Assembly: GCA_017620135.1 (NCBI GenBank)
Contig: JAFZQZ010000116.1
Span: 1 to 57,049, forward strand
Source: Bacillota bacterium
GTDB taxonomy: Bacteria; Bacillota; Clostridia; Lachnospirales; Bianqueaceae
Length of the DNA: 57,049 nucleotides
Direction of reading: 5' to 3'
Shown here: in pieces, positions 25,287 to 33,692 of the stretch
Layout: each line of letters starts with the position of its first letter
How positions within the stretch are numbered: position 1 is the first letter of the stretch
The notes under the pieces: model-generated
Told to the model about the DNA's origin: nothing
The model's input: the letters and a program-made list of their open reading frames with translations, nothing else
Databases searched by the model: none
Translations under genes and position numbers: made by a program

Positions 25287-26357
25287 ATGACAGATCCCTC
25301 TACCATCAACCGGCCGGTAACGCCTTCCGACGCTCACTGGCCGCTTTTTATTGCCAGGTGGTTCATCGAAAACGGCAGGGATCTCCCCTGGCGGACAGAT
25401 CCGCCGGATCCTTATTATGTCTGGCTGTCCGAGATCATGCTCCAGCAGACCCGGATCGAGACCGTGATCCCGTATTTTGAACGCTTTACGCACGATTATC
25501 CTACCGTATATGACCTGGCAGACGCTCCGCTTGACGACGTTTTGAAGCACTGGGAAGGCCTGGGCTATTACAGCCGCGCCAGAAACCTTCACAAAGCCGC
25601 TGTCCTGATCGCACAAAGACCGGATGGTTTCCCCTCTTCCCTGGAAGAGATCAAATCGCTTCCCGGAATAGGAGATTACACAGCAGGCGCGATCGGCGCG
25701 ATCGCTTTCTCTCTCCCGGCTGTCGCCGTAGACGGAAATGTGATGCGCGTCGTAAGCCGCCTGTATGCCCTGGAAGACGATGTACTGAAAGAATCATCCA
25801 GACGAACCGTAAGAGAACTTCTGCGTGAGGTCTATCCTTCCGAATATCCCGGGGCTTTTGTACAGGGCCTGATGGAACTGGGAGAAACGGTCTGCCTGCC
25901 CTCCTCGCCTAAATGTCTCTCCTGTCCTGTCCGGGAATGCTGCGAAGCGTTCCTTGAAGAGCGAACGGATGAACTCCCGAAGCGTGAATCCCGTACCAGT
26001 CGGCGCATCGAAGATCTCGCTGTTTTTCTGATCGAGGAAGATGACCGGATCCTGCTGGCCAAACGCCCGGAGGATACGGTCCTTGCCGGTCTTTGGGAAC
26101 TGCCCAATGTACCTGATGCGGATGATCCTGCCCTTCTCTTCCTAAACAAATACGGCATCCGGATCCGACCGGGCCGGCTGATCCGGGAGACCGATCATGT
26201 TTTTACCCATATCACCTGGCACATGAGATTATTTGAAGCCTCTTCCCCCGACTGTCTTACCGCTTCTTCCCTTCCCGAAGGACTGCTTCTGGCGGACAGG
26301 GATACGATAGGTAAGAAGATCATGCTGCCTACTGCTTTCCGCAAATTATTATCATAA
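25287..26357 (+). CDS. mutY: A/G-specific adenine glycosylase MutY
   Basis: A 356-residue base-excision repair enzyme that removes adenine opposite 8-oxoguanine. Signatures: LPWRTDPPDPYYVWLSEIMLQQT with the catalytic Glu, the helix-hairpin-helix 'SLPGIGDYTAGAI' followed by AVDGNVMRV with the catalytic Asp, and the [4Fe-4S] cluster C-x6-C-x2-C-x5-C (CLPSSPKCLSCPVRECC). The C-terminal 110 residues form the Nudix-like 8-oxoG recognition domain. It starts 3 bp after the DUF1667 stop, without a strong RBS, so it probably depends on coupling. Confidence 0.93.
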   Translation: MTDPSTINRPVTPSDAHWPLFIARWFIENGRDLPWRTDPPDPYYVWLSEIMLQQTRIETVIPYFERFTHDYPTVYDLADAPLDDVLKHWEGLGYYSRARNLHKAAVLIAQRPDGFPSSLEEIKSLPGIGDYTAGAIGAIAFSLPAVAVDGNVMRVVSRLYALEDDVLKESSRRTVRELLREVYPSEYPGAFVQGLMELGETVCLPSSPKCLSCPVRECCEAFLEERTDELPKRESRTSRRIEDLAVFLIEEDDRILLAKRPEDTVLAGLWELPNVPDADDPALLFLNKYGIRIRPGRLIRETDHVFTHITWHMRLFEASSPDCLTASSLPEGLLLADRDTIGKKIMLPTAFRKLLS

Positions 26358-26390
26358 CAGAAAGGCCCGGCCCCGCCGGGAAATTGACGA

Positions 26391-28535
26391 TTGGACCAAG
26401 AACAAAACAAGAAAAAGCAAAAAAGCGGTGATCGGCATCACGCTCAAATGCTTCTGAAGAAATATGCCCAGACTTATCTGGATCATCTGGTCGAAGAAAA
26501 GTCCGCGGAGATCTACGCGGACGTTTTCCGGATGGTCGAGACTTTTCTTCAGAATACGCCGACGCTTCCTATCCCGACGGTTCAGGGACTGTACGATATT
26601 CTGGATAAAAGCTCCGCACCGACCTTTGCCAGTTATCTGACGGACGATCCCGGCGAGGAGACATTTATTACGATCCCCTATATCTATAAGCTGATCCTCG
26701 GAGTCAAACGTCCCAACTTCCTGCTTCGTCTCCTGGGGATCATCTGTCCCGATTTTCTGGAAGACCGGAAAAAGATCCGGGACTTCTCTCCCCGATACCG
26801 GAATGACTGTACGGATACGCTGGCCAAAAGAATGAGTTCGACCGGGATCCTCGATAAACTGCAGATCCGGTTGAACGAGAATTATTCCTGGGAACAGGCT
26901 TACCTTCTCCTGCAGCAGAACAACAAAGTCAAAGCATCCGCTGCCCTGGTCGATGAGCAGGTTCGTTCGGCCATCCGTCTGAGGCAGCACATGCTTCAGT
27001 CTATCCCTGATAACTATATCGATCTTTATCCGGCAGCCCGTTTGATGAAACGGAAGTTTTATCTGCATATCGGGCCGACAAATTCAGGCAAAACGTATCA
27101 GGCCATCAAAGCACTCGAAGCAGCGCAGCACGGTGTATATTTAGGGCCCCTCAGGCTGCTGGCTTACGAGCAGTATGAGACCATGAACTATGACGGCTGC
27201 CCCTGTAATCTGCTGACCGGTGAAGAAGCGATCGAGGTTCCGTTCGCCAGGGTCCAGGCCTCTACCATTGAAATGGTCAACATCCTGGACACTTTTGATA
27301 TCGCGGTCATCGACGAAGCGCAGATGATGACCGATGAGGAGCGCGGCGGCTACTGGTCGCAGGCTGTCCTGGGACTGTGTGCTAAAGAGATCCATGTCTG
27401 TGCCGCTCCGTACGCGGAGAAGATCCTCGTCCATATGATCGAAGACTGCGGTGACGAATACGAGATCGAGCATCTGGAACGTCTGGTTCCCCTGAAGGCG
27501 GATGTCACGAATTTCCGCTTCCCCGGCAGTATTCAGGAGGGGGACGCGCTGATCCTTTTCTCCCGTAAAGATGTCCATGCCTGCGCGGCGGAGCTTTCTT
27601 CCTCCGATCTTCCCTGCAGTATTATCTATGGCACGCTTCCCTATGACGTCCGACATTCCGAAGCCAGAAAATTCTCGAACGGGACCACCAAGGTACTGAT
27701 CGCGACCGACGCGATCGGGATGGGGCTCAATCTTCCCATCAAACGGATCGTCTTTCTGCGCCAGGCCAAGTTCGACGGAAAAGAAAACCGTCCGCTCAGA
27801 CCGCAGGAGATCCAGCAGATCGCCGGACGAGCGGGACGATACGGACGGTATGAGATCGGGTATTACAATTCTCATAACAACATGAGCATGATCGAGGCCG
27901 GCGCGGAAACAGCGGTTCCGGATATCACCGAAGCGGTGATCGGTTTTCCCACTTCTCTGCTGTCGATCGACGCTCCTGTTTCCGAGATCCTGACCAAGTG
28001 GAAGGATATCCCCCCGCGAGAAGGTTACCGCATCATGAAATGCGATGATGAGATCGAGCTGGCACTGGAGCTTGAAGCACAGACCTCCGATAAGCAGCTC
28101 ATTTATGACTTCATCACCATTCCGGTCGATCTTCGGCAGATGGAACTGATGGATCTGTGGAGGGATCTCGCGGATCTGACGATCTCCAGGCGTCCAATCG
28201 ATTTTTACGACCTGCGACCGAATGTCAACTTCCGTGATTACAGCGCCCAGAATATGGAGCGTCTGGAACTGGCCTATAAAGAATGTGACCTCCTGTATGC
28301 CTTCTTCCGCAAATTCGGCTATGTCCAGTATCTGGAGCCTACGATGCGGTTTAAAGACCAGATCGCGAGTACCATCATCATTATCCTCAAGAAAGAAAAC
28401 TATACGCGAAAGACCTGCCGCCGTTGTGGAAGGACCCTTTCCTTCCTCTCAACTTCCAATCTTTGCGACCGCTGCTTCGAACGGATCCATTCAAGTGGTA
28501 ACTATACTCCAAGGCGCCATCGGCGGACGAACTGA
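26391..28535 (+). CDS. SUV3-like DExH RNA helicase
   Basis: A 714-residue superfamily 2 helicase close to mitochondrial SUV3. Motif I is GPTNSGKTYQAI, followed by GVYLGPLRLLAYEQYE and CNLLTGEE; motif II is DEAQM. Motifs V/VI are 'VLIATDAIGMGLNLPIKRIVF' and 'QQIAGRAGRYG'. The first 210 residues are helical and unlike SUV3; the C-terminus has a zinc ribbon CRRCG...CDRCF. It probably unwinds RNA during turnover. The start is a TTG at 26391 with a weak RBS; an ATG at 26448 is the alternative. A hairpin CCCGGC/GCCGGG at 26366-26380 precedes it. It probably follows mutY in the same transcript. Confidence 0.85.
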   Translation: MDQEQNKKKQKSGDRHHAQMLLKKYAQTYLDHLVEEKSAEIYADVFRMVETFLQNTPTLPIPTVQGLYDILDKSSAPTFASYLTDDPGEETFITIPYIYKLILGVKRPNFLLRLLGIICPDFLEDRKKIRDFSPRYRNDCTDTLAKRMSSTGILDKLQIRLNENYSWEQAYLLLQQNNKVKASAALVDEQVRSAIRLRQHMLQSIPDNYIDLYPAARLMKRKFYLHIGPTNSGKTYQAIKALEAAQHGVYLGPLRLLAYEQYETMNYDGCPCNLLTGEEAIEVPFARVQASTIEMVNILDTFDIAVIDEAQMMTDEERGGYWSQAVLGLCAKEIHVCAAPYAEKILVHMIEDCGDEYEIEHLERLVPLKADVTNFRFPGSIQEGDALILFSRKDVHACAAELSSSDLPCSIIYGTLPYDVRHSEARKFSNGTTKVLIATDAIGMGLNLPIKRIVFLRQAKFDGKENRPLRPQEIQQIAGRAGRYGRYEIGYYNSHNNMSMIEAGAETAVPDITEAVIGFPTSLLSIDAPVSEILTKWKDIPPREGYRIMKCDDEIELALELEAQTSDKQLIYDFITIPVDLRQMELMDLWRDLADLTISRRPIDFYDLRPNVNFRDYSAQNMERLELAYKECDLLYAFFRKFGYVQYLEPTMRFKDQIASTIIIILKKENYTRKTCRRCGRTLSFLSTSNLCDRCFERIHSSGNYTPRRHRRTN

Positions 28536-28552
28536 AAATAAAACATGACACG

Positions 28553-28585
28553 AAAAAAGGAGACGAATCGAAGCCGTCTCCTTTT
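28553..28585. terminator. Bidirectional terminator between convergent operons
   Basis: AAAAGGAGACG (28555-28565) pairs with CGTCTCCTTTT (28575-28585) around a 9-nt loop. A T-run follows on both strands, longer on the minus strand (six T). It serves the helicase gene on the left and the hfq operon on the right. Confidence 0.88.
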
Positions 28586-28605
28586 GCTTTATGCTGTTTT
28601 ATCTG

Positions 28606-29901
28606 TTATTCGGTCGTCAGAACAAGCTGTCCTTCTTCCTCGGCAAAAAGTGATCGGATCTCGGAAAGCTGTTTTTCATTGACCGGGATCTCCGCCATCT
28701 CACTGGGGACCGCACGGACAAACTTCTTGGTCAGAATGACTTTTTCCTCACCATTCACCAAAGCCTTCAAGGTGAACTTTCCCTCATCCTGCGGCTGACC
28801 GACGCGGCAGTAGATCGAGAACGGATTCAGCAGGGACGCGTGCTGAGGAACTGTATAACGAACATTACCGGCTGCCTTGATCAGCGCGCCTTTGCTCGCG
28901 GTCTTCTCCTCATTTCCGGAAGCGATCTGCCGTGCGGCCGCTTCACCGGCAATGGTACTTTCCTTACTGACGAAGTCAACGATATCATGGACATGCAGGA
29001 CGTTTCCACAGGCATAGACGCCGGGAATACTGGTCTCGCGGTCTTCATCGACCTTCGGGCCGCCGGTCACCGGATCCATCTCCACGGACAGCGCACGGGA
29101 AAGTTCGTTCTCCGGCAGCAGACCGACAGACAGCAGCAGCGTATCGCAGCTGACATAACGCTCGGTACCGGGAATCGGCTGACGTTTTTCATCCACCGCC
29201 GCGATCGTAACGCCTTCGAGGCGGTCTTTTCCATGGATATTGACGACTGTCGTCGACAGATGAAGCGGGATATTCTGATCGATCAGACACTGCTGAATAT
29301 TTCTGGCGAGACCTGCCGAATATGGCATGATCTCACATACCATCTTGACATCCGCGCCTTCCCATTTCATACGGCGCGCCATGATCAGTCCGATATCGCC
29401 GGAACCCAGGATCACGACTTCCTTGCCGGGCATTACGCCTTCAAGGTTTACCAGTCTCTGAGCCAGTCCGGCAGAATAAATGCCGACCGGACGTGTACCG
29501 GGCGTCTTCAGGTTTCCGCGGACTCTTTCCCGGCATCCCATGGAAAGAATGACGGCATTTGCCTGATATTCGATCACGCCGCAGGAAGGAGACAGACAGA
29601 AAACGGATTTCGTATAGCCTTCCGGCTGTTCCGGATGATACTGGATCTCCAGTACCATGGTCCCGGTCATGCTCTCGATCTTTCTTTCTTCTGCCTGATC
29701 AATAAAACGCTGCGCGTATTCCGGTCCGGTCAGTTCCTTTTTGAACCACTGCAGACCGAAGCCGTTATGAATGCACTGCTGCAGGATACCGCCCAGATGA
29801 CGGTCACGCTCGATAACGATCAGATCTCTTTCGCCGGCATCATATGCGGCAACAGCTGCGGCAAGGCCGGCCGGTCCTCCGCCTACAACGGCGATATTCA
29901 C
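28606..29901 (-). CDS. FAD/NAD(P)-dependent oxidoreductase (GlpB/LpdA-like)
   Basis: A 431-residue two-dinucleotide-binding flavoprotein: N-terminal FAD site VVGGGPAGLAAA, a second Gly-rich NAD site 'VVILGSGDIGLIMARR' near the middle, and 'GVYACGNVLHVHDIVDFV', the FAD-binding ATG/GD motif. The C-terminal 90 residues form an extra beta domain. In other genomes it pairs with a GlpA-like dehydrogenase and DUF1667; the GlpA-like gene is directly upstream here. The longest frame without a stop begins at a GTG (29901) with a poor RBS. The well-placed ATG at 29928 is in the same frame but is followed after five codons by an amber stop. Confidence 0.85.
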   Translation of the reverse strand: MNIAVVGGGPAGLAAAVAAYDAGERDLIVIERDRHLGGILQQCIHNGFGLQWFKKELTGPEYAQRFIDQAEERKIESMTGTMVLEIQYHPEQPEGYTKSVFCLSPSCGVIEYQANAVILSMGCRERVRGNLKTPGTRPVGIYSAGLAQRLVNLEGVMPGKEVVILGSGDIGLIMARRMKWEGADVKMVCEIMPYSAGLARNIQQCLIDQNIPLHLSTTVVNIHGKDRLEGVTIAAVDEKRQPIPGTERYVSCDTLLLSVGLLPENELSRALSVEMDPVTGGPKVDEDRETSIPGVYACGNVLHVHDIVDFVSKESTIAGEAAARQIASGNEEKTASKGALIKAAGNVRYTVPQHASLLNPFSIYCRVGQPQDEGKFTLKALVNGEEKVILTKKFVRAVPSEMAEIPVNEKQLSEIRSLFAEEEGQLVLTTE

Positions 29902-29910
29902 CTGATTGAT

Positions 29911-29928
29911 CTAATGTTTATCTTCCAT
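29911..29928 (-). other. Five-codon frame ending in amber, at the expected gene start
   Basis: ATG at 29928 follows AAAGGAG at good distance and lies 4 bp after the GlpA-like stop. It reads M-E-D-K-H and then TAG (29913-29911), in frame with the GTG start of the flavoprotein at 29901. A CAG-to-TAG change would explain it. A leader peptide with re-initiation is the other reading. Confidence 0.75.
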
Positions 29929-29932
29929 GGCT

Positions 29933-31393
29933 TCAGATCTCCTTTAGTTTTCCCTGTGCAATTGTTGTTCCCTTGCCGGCTTTACGGATCTGGTCAAACG
30001 GAATACCGGATTCCTCAGAGATGATCTTCATCACGACCGGACTGCAGAAACTTCCCTGGCATCTGCCCATGCCCGCGCGACACCGGCGCTTGACGCCATC
30101 GATCGTGTAGACCGGGATCGGAGAACGAAGCGCTTTACGGATCTGTCCCTCGGTAACGGTCTCGCAGCGGCATACGATCCTTCCATAGGCCGGATCTTCT
30201 TCGCACAGCGCTGCACGTTCATCCCAGCTCATCTCACGGACGCTCGGAATGGCATCCCGGTGAGAGACCCATTCTGTCTTCTCGCTGACGCTCACGCCCA
30301 GTTTTTCAAGTTCATCGATCGCCATCTTTGCCACATCTTCCGCGATCGCCGGCGCGGAAGTCAGACCGGGCGAGCAGATACCGGCGACCTGGATCAGGCC
30401 TTCCGCTTTTTCGGAAGGAGCAATATAGAAATCATCTCCGAAAACGGCCCGGATCCCGGCAAAACCGGTAATGGCTCCACCATAGGGAAGGTTCGGTGTG
30501 GATTTTCTGCCCATCGCGAAGATCTTATCCTGTCCTTCCTGTGTCGTCGCTGTTGCGTTCACATCATCCGGATCGATCGGGTCAGAGCTTGGTCCAAGGA
30601 GCAGATTTCCTTCAGCGGTCGGGGTGACGAGCACACCTTTACCGGCTGCGTCAGGCGTCTGGAAAATGACAGTCCGCGCGAAGGAGCCCAGATTGCGGTC
30701 ATAGAGAGTGTATTCACCTTTGCGTTCACTGATGGTGATCTCTTCTCCGCCAGCCATTTCACTGATCTTTCCGGACGCCGCTCCTGCACAGTTGATGATG
30801 ACTTTCGCCTCGATCTGTTCATCAGGCGTCGTCAGCAGGAAACCTTCGTCCGTATGATCGATGGCCTGTACCGGCTGTTCCAGAAGGAATTCAACACCGT
30901 TCACCGCGGCATTCTCCGCGAAGGCGATCGTTGCTTCGTAAGGAGAAACGATACCGGCGCTCTTTGCCCAGAGCGCGCCGATCACTTTCTCAGAAAGCTC
31001 CGGCTCCATCTTCCGCGCTTCATCGCCGCTGATGACTTCCATCCCGGGCACACCGTTTTCCAGTCCTCTGTCATAGAGCTTTTGAACCGTTTTCATACCG
31101 CCTTCATCAAAGGCGATGACCAGCGAGCCGACCGGACGGTAAGGAAAGCCCAGTTCTTTTGCCAGTTCCGGATACATCGCGCAGCCCTTGACGTTATACT
31201 TCGCCATCAGAGAATCCGGTTTGGGGTCATAGCCGGCATGTACGATGCCCGAATTCGCGCCGGACGCGCCTCTTGCCAGATCTTCCCTGGCTTCAATGAG
31301 TACCGTCTTTACATCGCTTTTAGAAAGCTCTCTCGCGATCGAACAACCGACGACGCCGCCGCCGATGATCGCGATGTCTACCTTGCGTTTCAT
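29933..31393 (-). CDS. GlpA-like FAD-dependent dehydrogenase with BFD domain
   Basis: A 486-residue flavoprotein. The N-terminal domain begins VDIAIIGGGVVGCSIA (FAD site), typical of the DAO/glycerol-3-phosphate dehydrogenase family. The C-terminal 90 residues are a BFD-like [2Fe-2S] domain with CRCETVTEG and CRAGMGRCQGSFC. It probably oxidises sn-glycerol 3-phosphate or a related hydroxyacid, passing electrons to the next flavoprotein. The ATG at 31393 with AGGAGG is chosen; the frame is open to 31447. It begins 25 bp after the amidase-like gene, and its last codons contain the AAAGGAG of the next start. Confidence 0.87.
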   Translation of the reverse strand: MKRKVDIAIIGGGVVGCSIARELSKSDVKTVLIEAREDLARGASGANSGIVHAGYDPKPDSLMAKYNVKGCAMYPELAKELGFPYRPVGSLVIAFDEGGMKTVQKLYDRGLENGVPGMEVISGDEARKMEPELSEKVIGALWAKSAGIVSPYEATIAFAENAAVNGVEFLLEQPVQAIDHTDEGFLLTTPDEQIEAKVIINCAGAASGKISEMAGGEEITISERKGEYTLYDRNLGSFARTVIFQTPDAAGKGVLVTPTAEGNLLLGPSSDPIDPDDVNATATTQEGQDKIFAMGRKSTPNLPYGGAITGFAGIRAVFGDDFYIAPSEKAEGLIQVAGICSPGLTSAPAIAEDVAKMAIDELEKLGVSVSEKTEWVSHRDAIPSVREMSWDERAALCEEDPAYGRIVCRCETVTEGQIRKALRSPIPVYTIDGVKRRCRAGMGRCQGSFCSPVVMKIISEESGIPFDQIRKAGKGTTIAQGKLKEI

Positions 31394-31418
31394 AATGCCT
31401 CCTGATATATAGTGTTGC

Positions 31419-32561
31419 TTAATCGTCGTCCCACTCGTCCTCATCATCCGTGTCTTCCGTCGGTGTAGAAGTCTGATACGCCGGTTGATAAGCCGGCTGG
31501 ATGATCGAACTTTCTTCCTGGATGCTTTCGTCTGTACCGCTGCTCTCGGAACTGGAATGTGTCAATGCTTCTCCGGCCAGCTGTCCGCGTGTCTTTTCCG
31601 GCGCGTGAGCATTACAGAAGTCCAGGATGACCTGACCCATCTTGATGGCAGCCTGTGCCTGATTGTCTTCTTTCAGCACCTTCTCGTTATCAAGATAGTA
31701 GGTCAAAAATCCCATATAGACCTTGACCGAAGGATACTCTGTCTCCAGCAGCGGGCCATCCTCATACTGAAGCTCCCTCCACCACATGTTGAATCCGTCC
31801 GCGCACTCTTCCATCAGTTTCTGCGCCAGGTCTTCCGTATACCGATCCCGTTCGGACTTGGGTTTCGGATCTTCCTCTTCCTCATCGTAGTATTCGGTCG
31901 GAGCCGTATAGCAGGTCGCGATGACACCGCCAAGTTCCAGATCCGAACCATTGCACGCCAGCGTGATCAGCAGATCCGGTTCGTAATTATTGATCTTACT
32001 GAGTCTGGCTGAATCTGTCATCGTCGTATCCGAACTCCTGACCAGCATAAAATAGTAGCCTGCCGAGTTCGTGTTCAGCCAGTCGACCATCTGTCTGGCC
32101 ACGGACAGGGTGATCGTCTTTTCGATCGCTTCACCTTCCACCCAGCCGTTGTTGGCGCCGCCGGCATTGGCGTTGATCGCCACGACATAGCGGTAATGAG
32201 AAAGATCTACCGTTTCGGTATCCGGCGTTTCCTCGTTGGGCTTACTCGAAGTCCGCTTATAATTCGTCGGATTGGAGTAGATCATCGAAGCCATATAGGT
32301 CGTGATCTGAGTCCCTACCGAATCCAGCGGGATCGCGGATACCGGTTTGATCGTTCCGGTCTCCACTTCCTTCTTCGCCGTCATGGTTTCGATCGTCGTC
32401 TGGCTTTCCTCCGCCTCCTCTGATGCCTTATGCCTGCAGCTGACGATCACCACGATCAGCATAATGAGCAGACAGGCAAAGAAAGCCAGCCGTCCGGGAT
32501 ACCTGAGATAGTAGCGGGATCGCGACCGTTTACGAACAGGTCGGCCCTGATATCTTGACAT
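31419..32561 (-). CDS. Membrane-anchored amidase-fold protein, probably inactive
   Basis: A 380-residue protein with one N-terminal membrane segment (GRLAFFACLLIMLIVVIVSC). Residues about 130-330 follow the pattern of N-acetylmuramoyl-L-alanine amidases (Amidase_3): YVVAINANAGGANNGW for the usual IDAGHGG, 'EKTITLSVARQM' for EKDxTLxIA, 'LVRSSDTTMTDSARLSKIN' for TRxxDxxxxLxxR, and 'LLITLACNG' for xISIHxN. Both zinc-binding His are replaced (Asn and Ala), so it is probably not a hydrolase. The C-terminus is acidic and disordered (TDDEDEWDDD). The ATG at 32561 overlaps the previous stop (TAATG) behind AAAGGTGG. Confidence 0.7.
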   Translation of the reverse strand: MSRYQGRPVRKRSRSRYYLRYPGRLAFFACLLIMLIVVIVSCRHKASEEAEESQTTIETMTAKKEVETGTIKPVSAIPLDSVGTQITTYMASMIYSNPTNYKRTSSKPNEETPDTETVDLSHYRYVVAINANAGGANNGWVEGEAIEKTITLSVARQMVDWLNTNSAGYYFMLVRSSDTTMTDSARLSKINNYEPDLLITLACNGSDLELGGVIATCYTAPTEYYDEEEEDPKPKSERDRYTEDLAQKLMEECADGFNMWWRELQYEDGPLLETEYPSVKVYMGFLTYYLDNEKVLKEDNQAQAAIKMGQVILDFCNAHAPEKTRGQLAGEALTHSSSESSGTDESIQEESSIIQPAYQPAYQTSTPTEDTDDEDEWDDD

Positions 32562-33691
32562 TAAGTCCACCTTTCTGTATCTTTCAAAACCTTCATGGAT
32601 AAAGCCCTGGTCCTGAAGACCAGACGCCGGAGCGGCGCCTTGTACATGACCGGGGATTTCAGGCTTTTTATGGCTATGCTCATCTTCATATGACGGATCT
32701 TCTTCTCATAGCCTTCTCTGATGCTTTCGGATCCTGCCCTGCCTGACCAGGCTTTGGCCAGCGCCTCTCCGCTTCGAAGCGCGAAGCTGATCCCTTCCGA
32801 AGAACTCGGACTGATCAGACCGGACGCTTCACCGCAGAGAAAGATCCGGCCTTTTCCGGTACAGATACTGCCCCACATTTTCGGGCGCAGGATCACAGCG
32901 CCTGTCGTTTTGACAGGCTCCTTCAGATCGAAACCCCGAAGAGCCATATCCGCCCGCAGGATCTCAAAACGCTCTTTCACGTTCGTCTGTGCCGGGATCG
33001 CGCTGCCAAGCAGCAGATAGTTATCTTTTCCGACGGTTTTCGGGATGATCCAGGAATAATAATCCGTCACCCGATGATCGAACATCGCGCCGTAATACGG
33101 TACCGGCTTTGTTACTTTATGCCATTCCTGGATACTCGCGTAGACTTTCGGAGCGCGGATCCGGGGATGATATTTTTCCATGATATACCGGCGGACGACA
33201 GAAGACGCTCCGTCGCATCCGACCAGATAGTCCGCTCTGTATTCTTCTGTCTTTCCGTCGTCCGTACGGACACTGACCGTAACTTCGCTGCCTGTTTCCT
33301 CCACACAAAATACGCTGGCTCCGCCGAGGATCCGGACATCTTCCCTTTCTTCGGCCTTTCTCACAAGAAAAGCATCCAGCTCTCCCCGGTCGATATTCAG
33401 GTAGTTTCTTTGATAGTACCGTTCCATCCGGCTGTCAAAATCGATCGCCCTTACCGTAAAGATCTGCGGAGGCATGATCACCTCACGGGGCAAAGGCAGT
33501 CCCAGATGCGCCAGTTCTTTCTGGGCGGAATGATCCAGCATCCCGCCGCAGCATTTGGCTTCCTGCGGGATCTTCTCCGGATCCAGCAGATGCCGTTTAT
33601 CGATCAGCAGGACGCGTAGATCTTTAGGAAGCTTCCACGCCAGAACAGAGCCCGCGGGGCCCGCTCCGACGATGATCACATCATATTTCAT
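32561..33691 (-). CDS. FAD-dependent reductase, geranylgeranyl reductase family
   Basis: 376 residues. The FAD site YDVIIVGAGPAGSVLA opens the protein; 'CCGGMLD' near residue 48, 'DYLVGCDGASSVVRR' in the middle (DG motif) and 'GRIFLCGEASGLISPSSSEGISFAL' near the end are typical of the geranylgeranyl-reductase-like branch. It may reduce prenyl chains or another hydrophobic substrate. It starts 1 bp past the RsmF-type stop and is within the hfq operon. Confidence 0.85.
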   Translation of the reverse strand: MKYDVIIVGAGPAGSVLAWKLPKDLRVLLIDKRHLLDPEKIPQEAKCCGGMLDHSAQKELAHLGLPLPREVIMPPQIFTVRAIDFDSRMERYYQRNYLNIDRGELDAFLVRKAEEREDVRILGGASVFCVEETGSEVTVSVRTDDGKTEEYRADYLVGCDGASSVVRRYIMEKYHPRIRAPKVYASIQEWHKVTKPVPYYGAMFDHRVTDYYSWIIPKTVGKDNYLLLGSAIPAQTNVKERFEILRADMALRGFDLKEPVKTTGAVILRPKMWGSICTGKGRIFLCGEASGLISPSSSEGISFALRSGEALAKAWSGRAGSESIREGYEKKIRHMKMSIAIKSLKSPVMYKAPLRRLVFRTRALSMKVLKDTERWT

Positions 33692-33692
33692 C

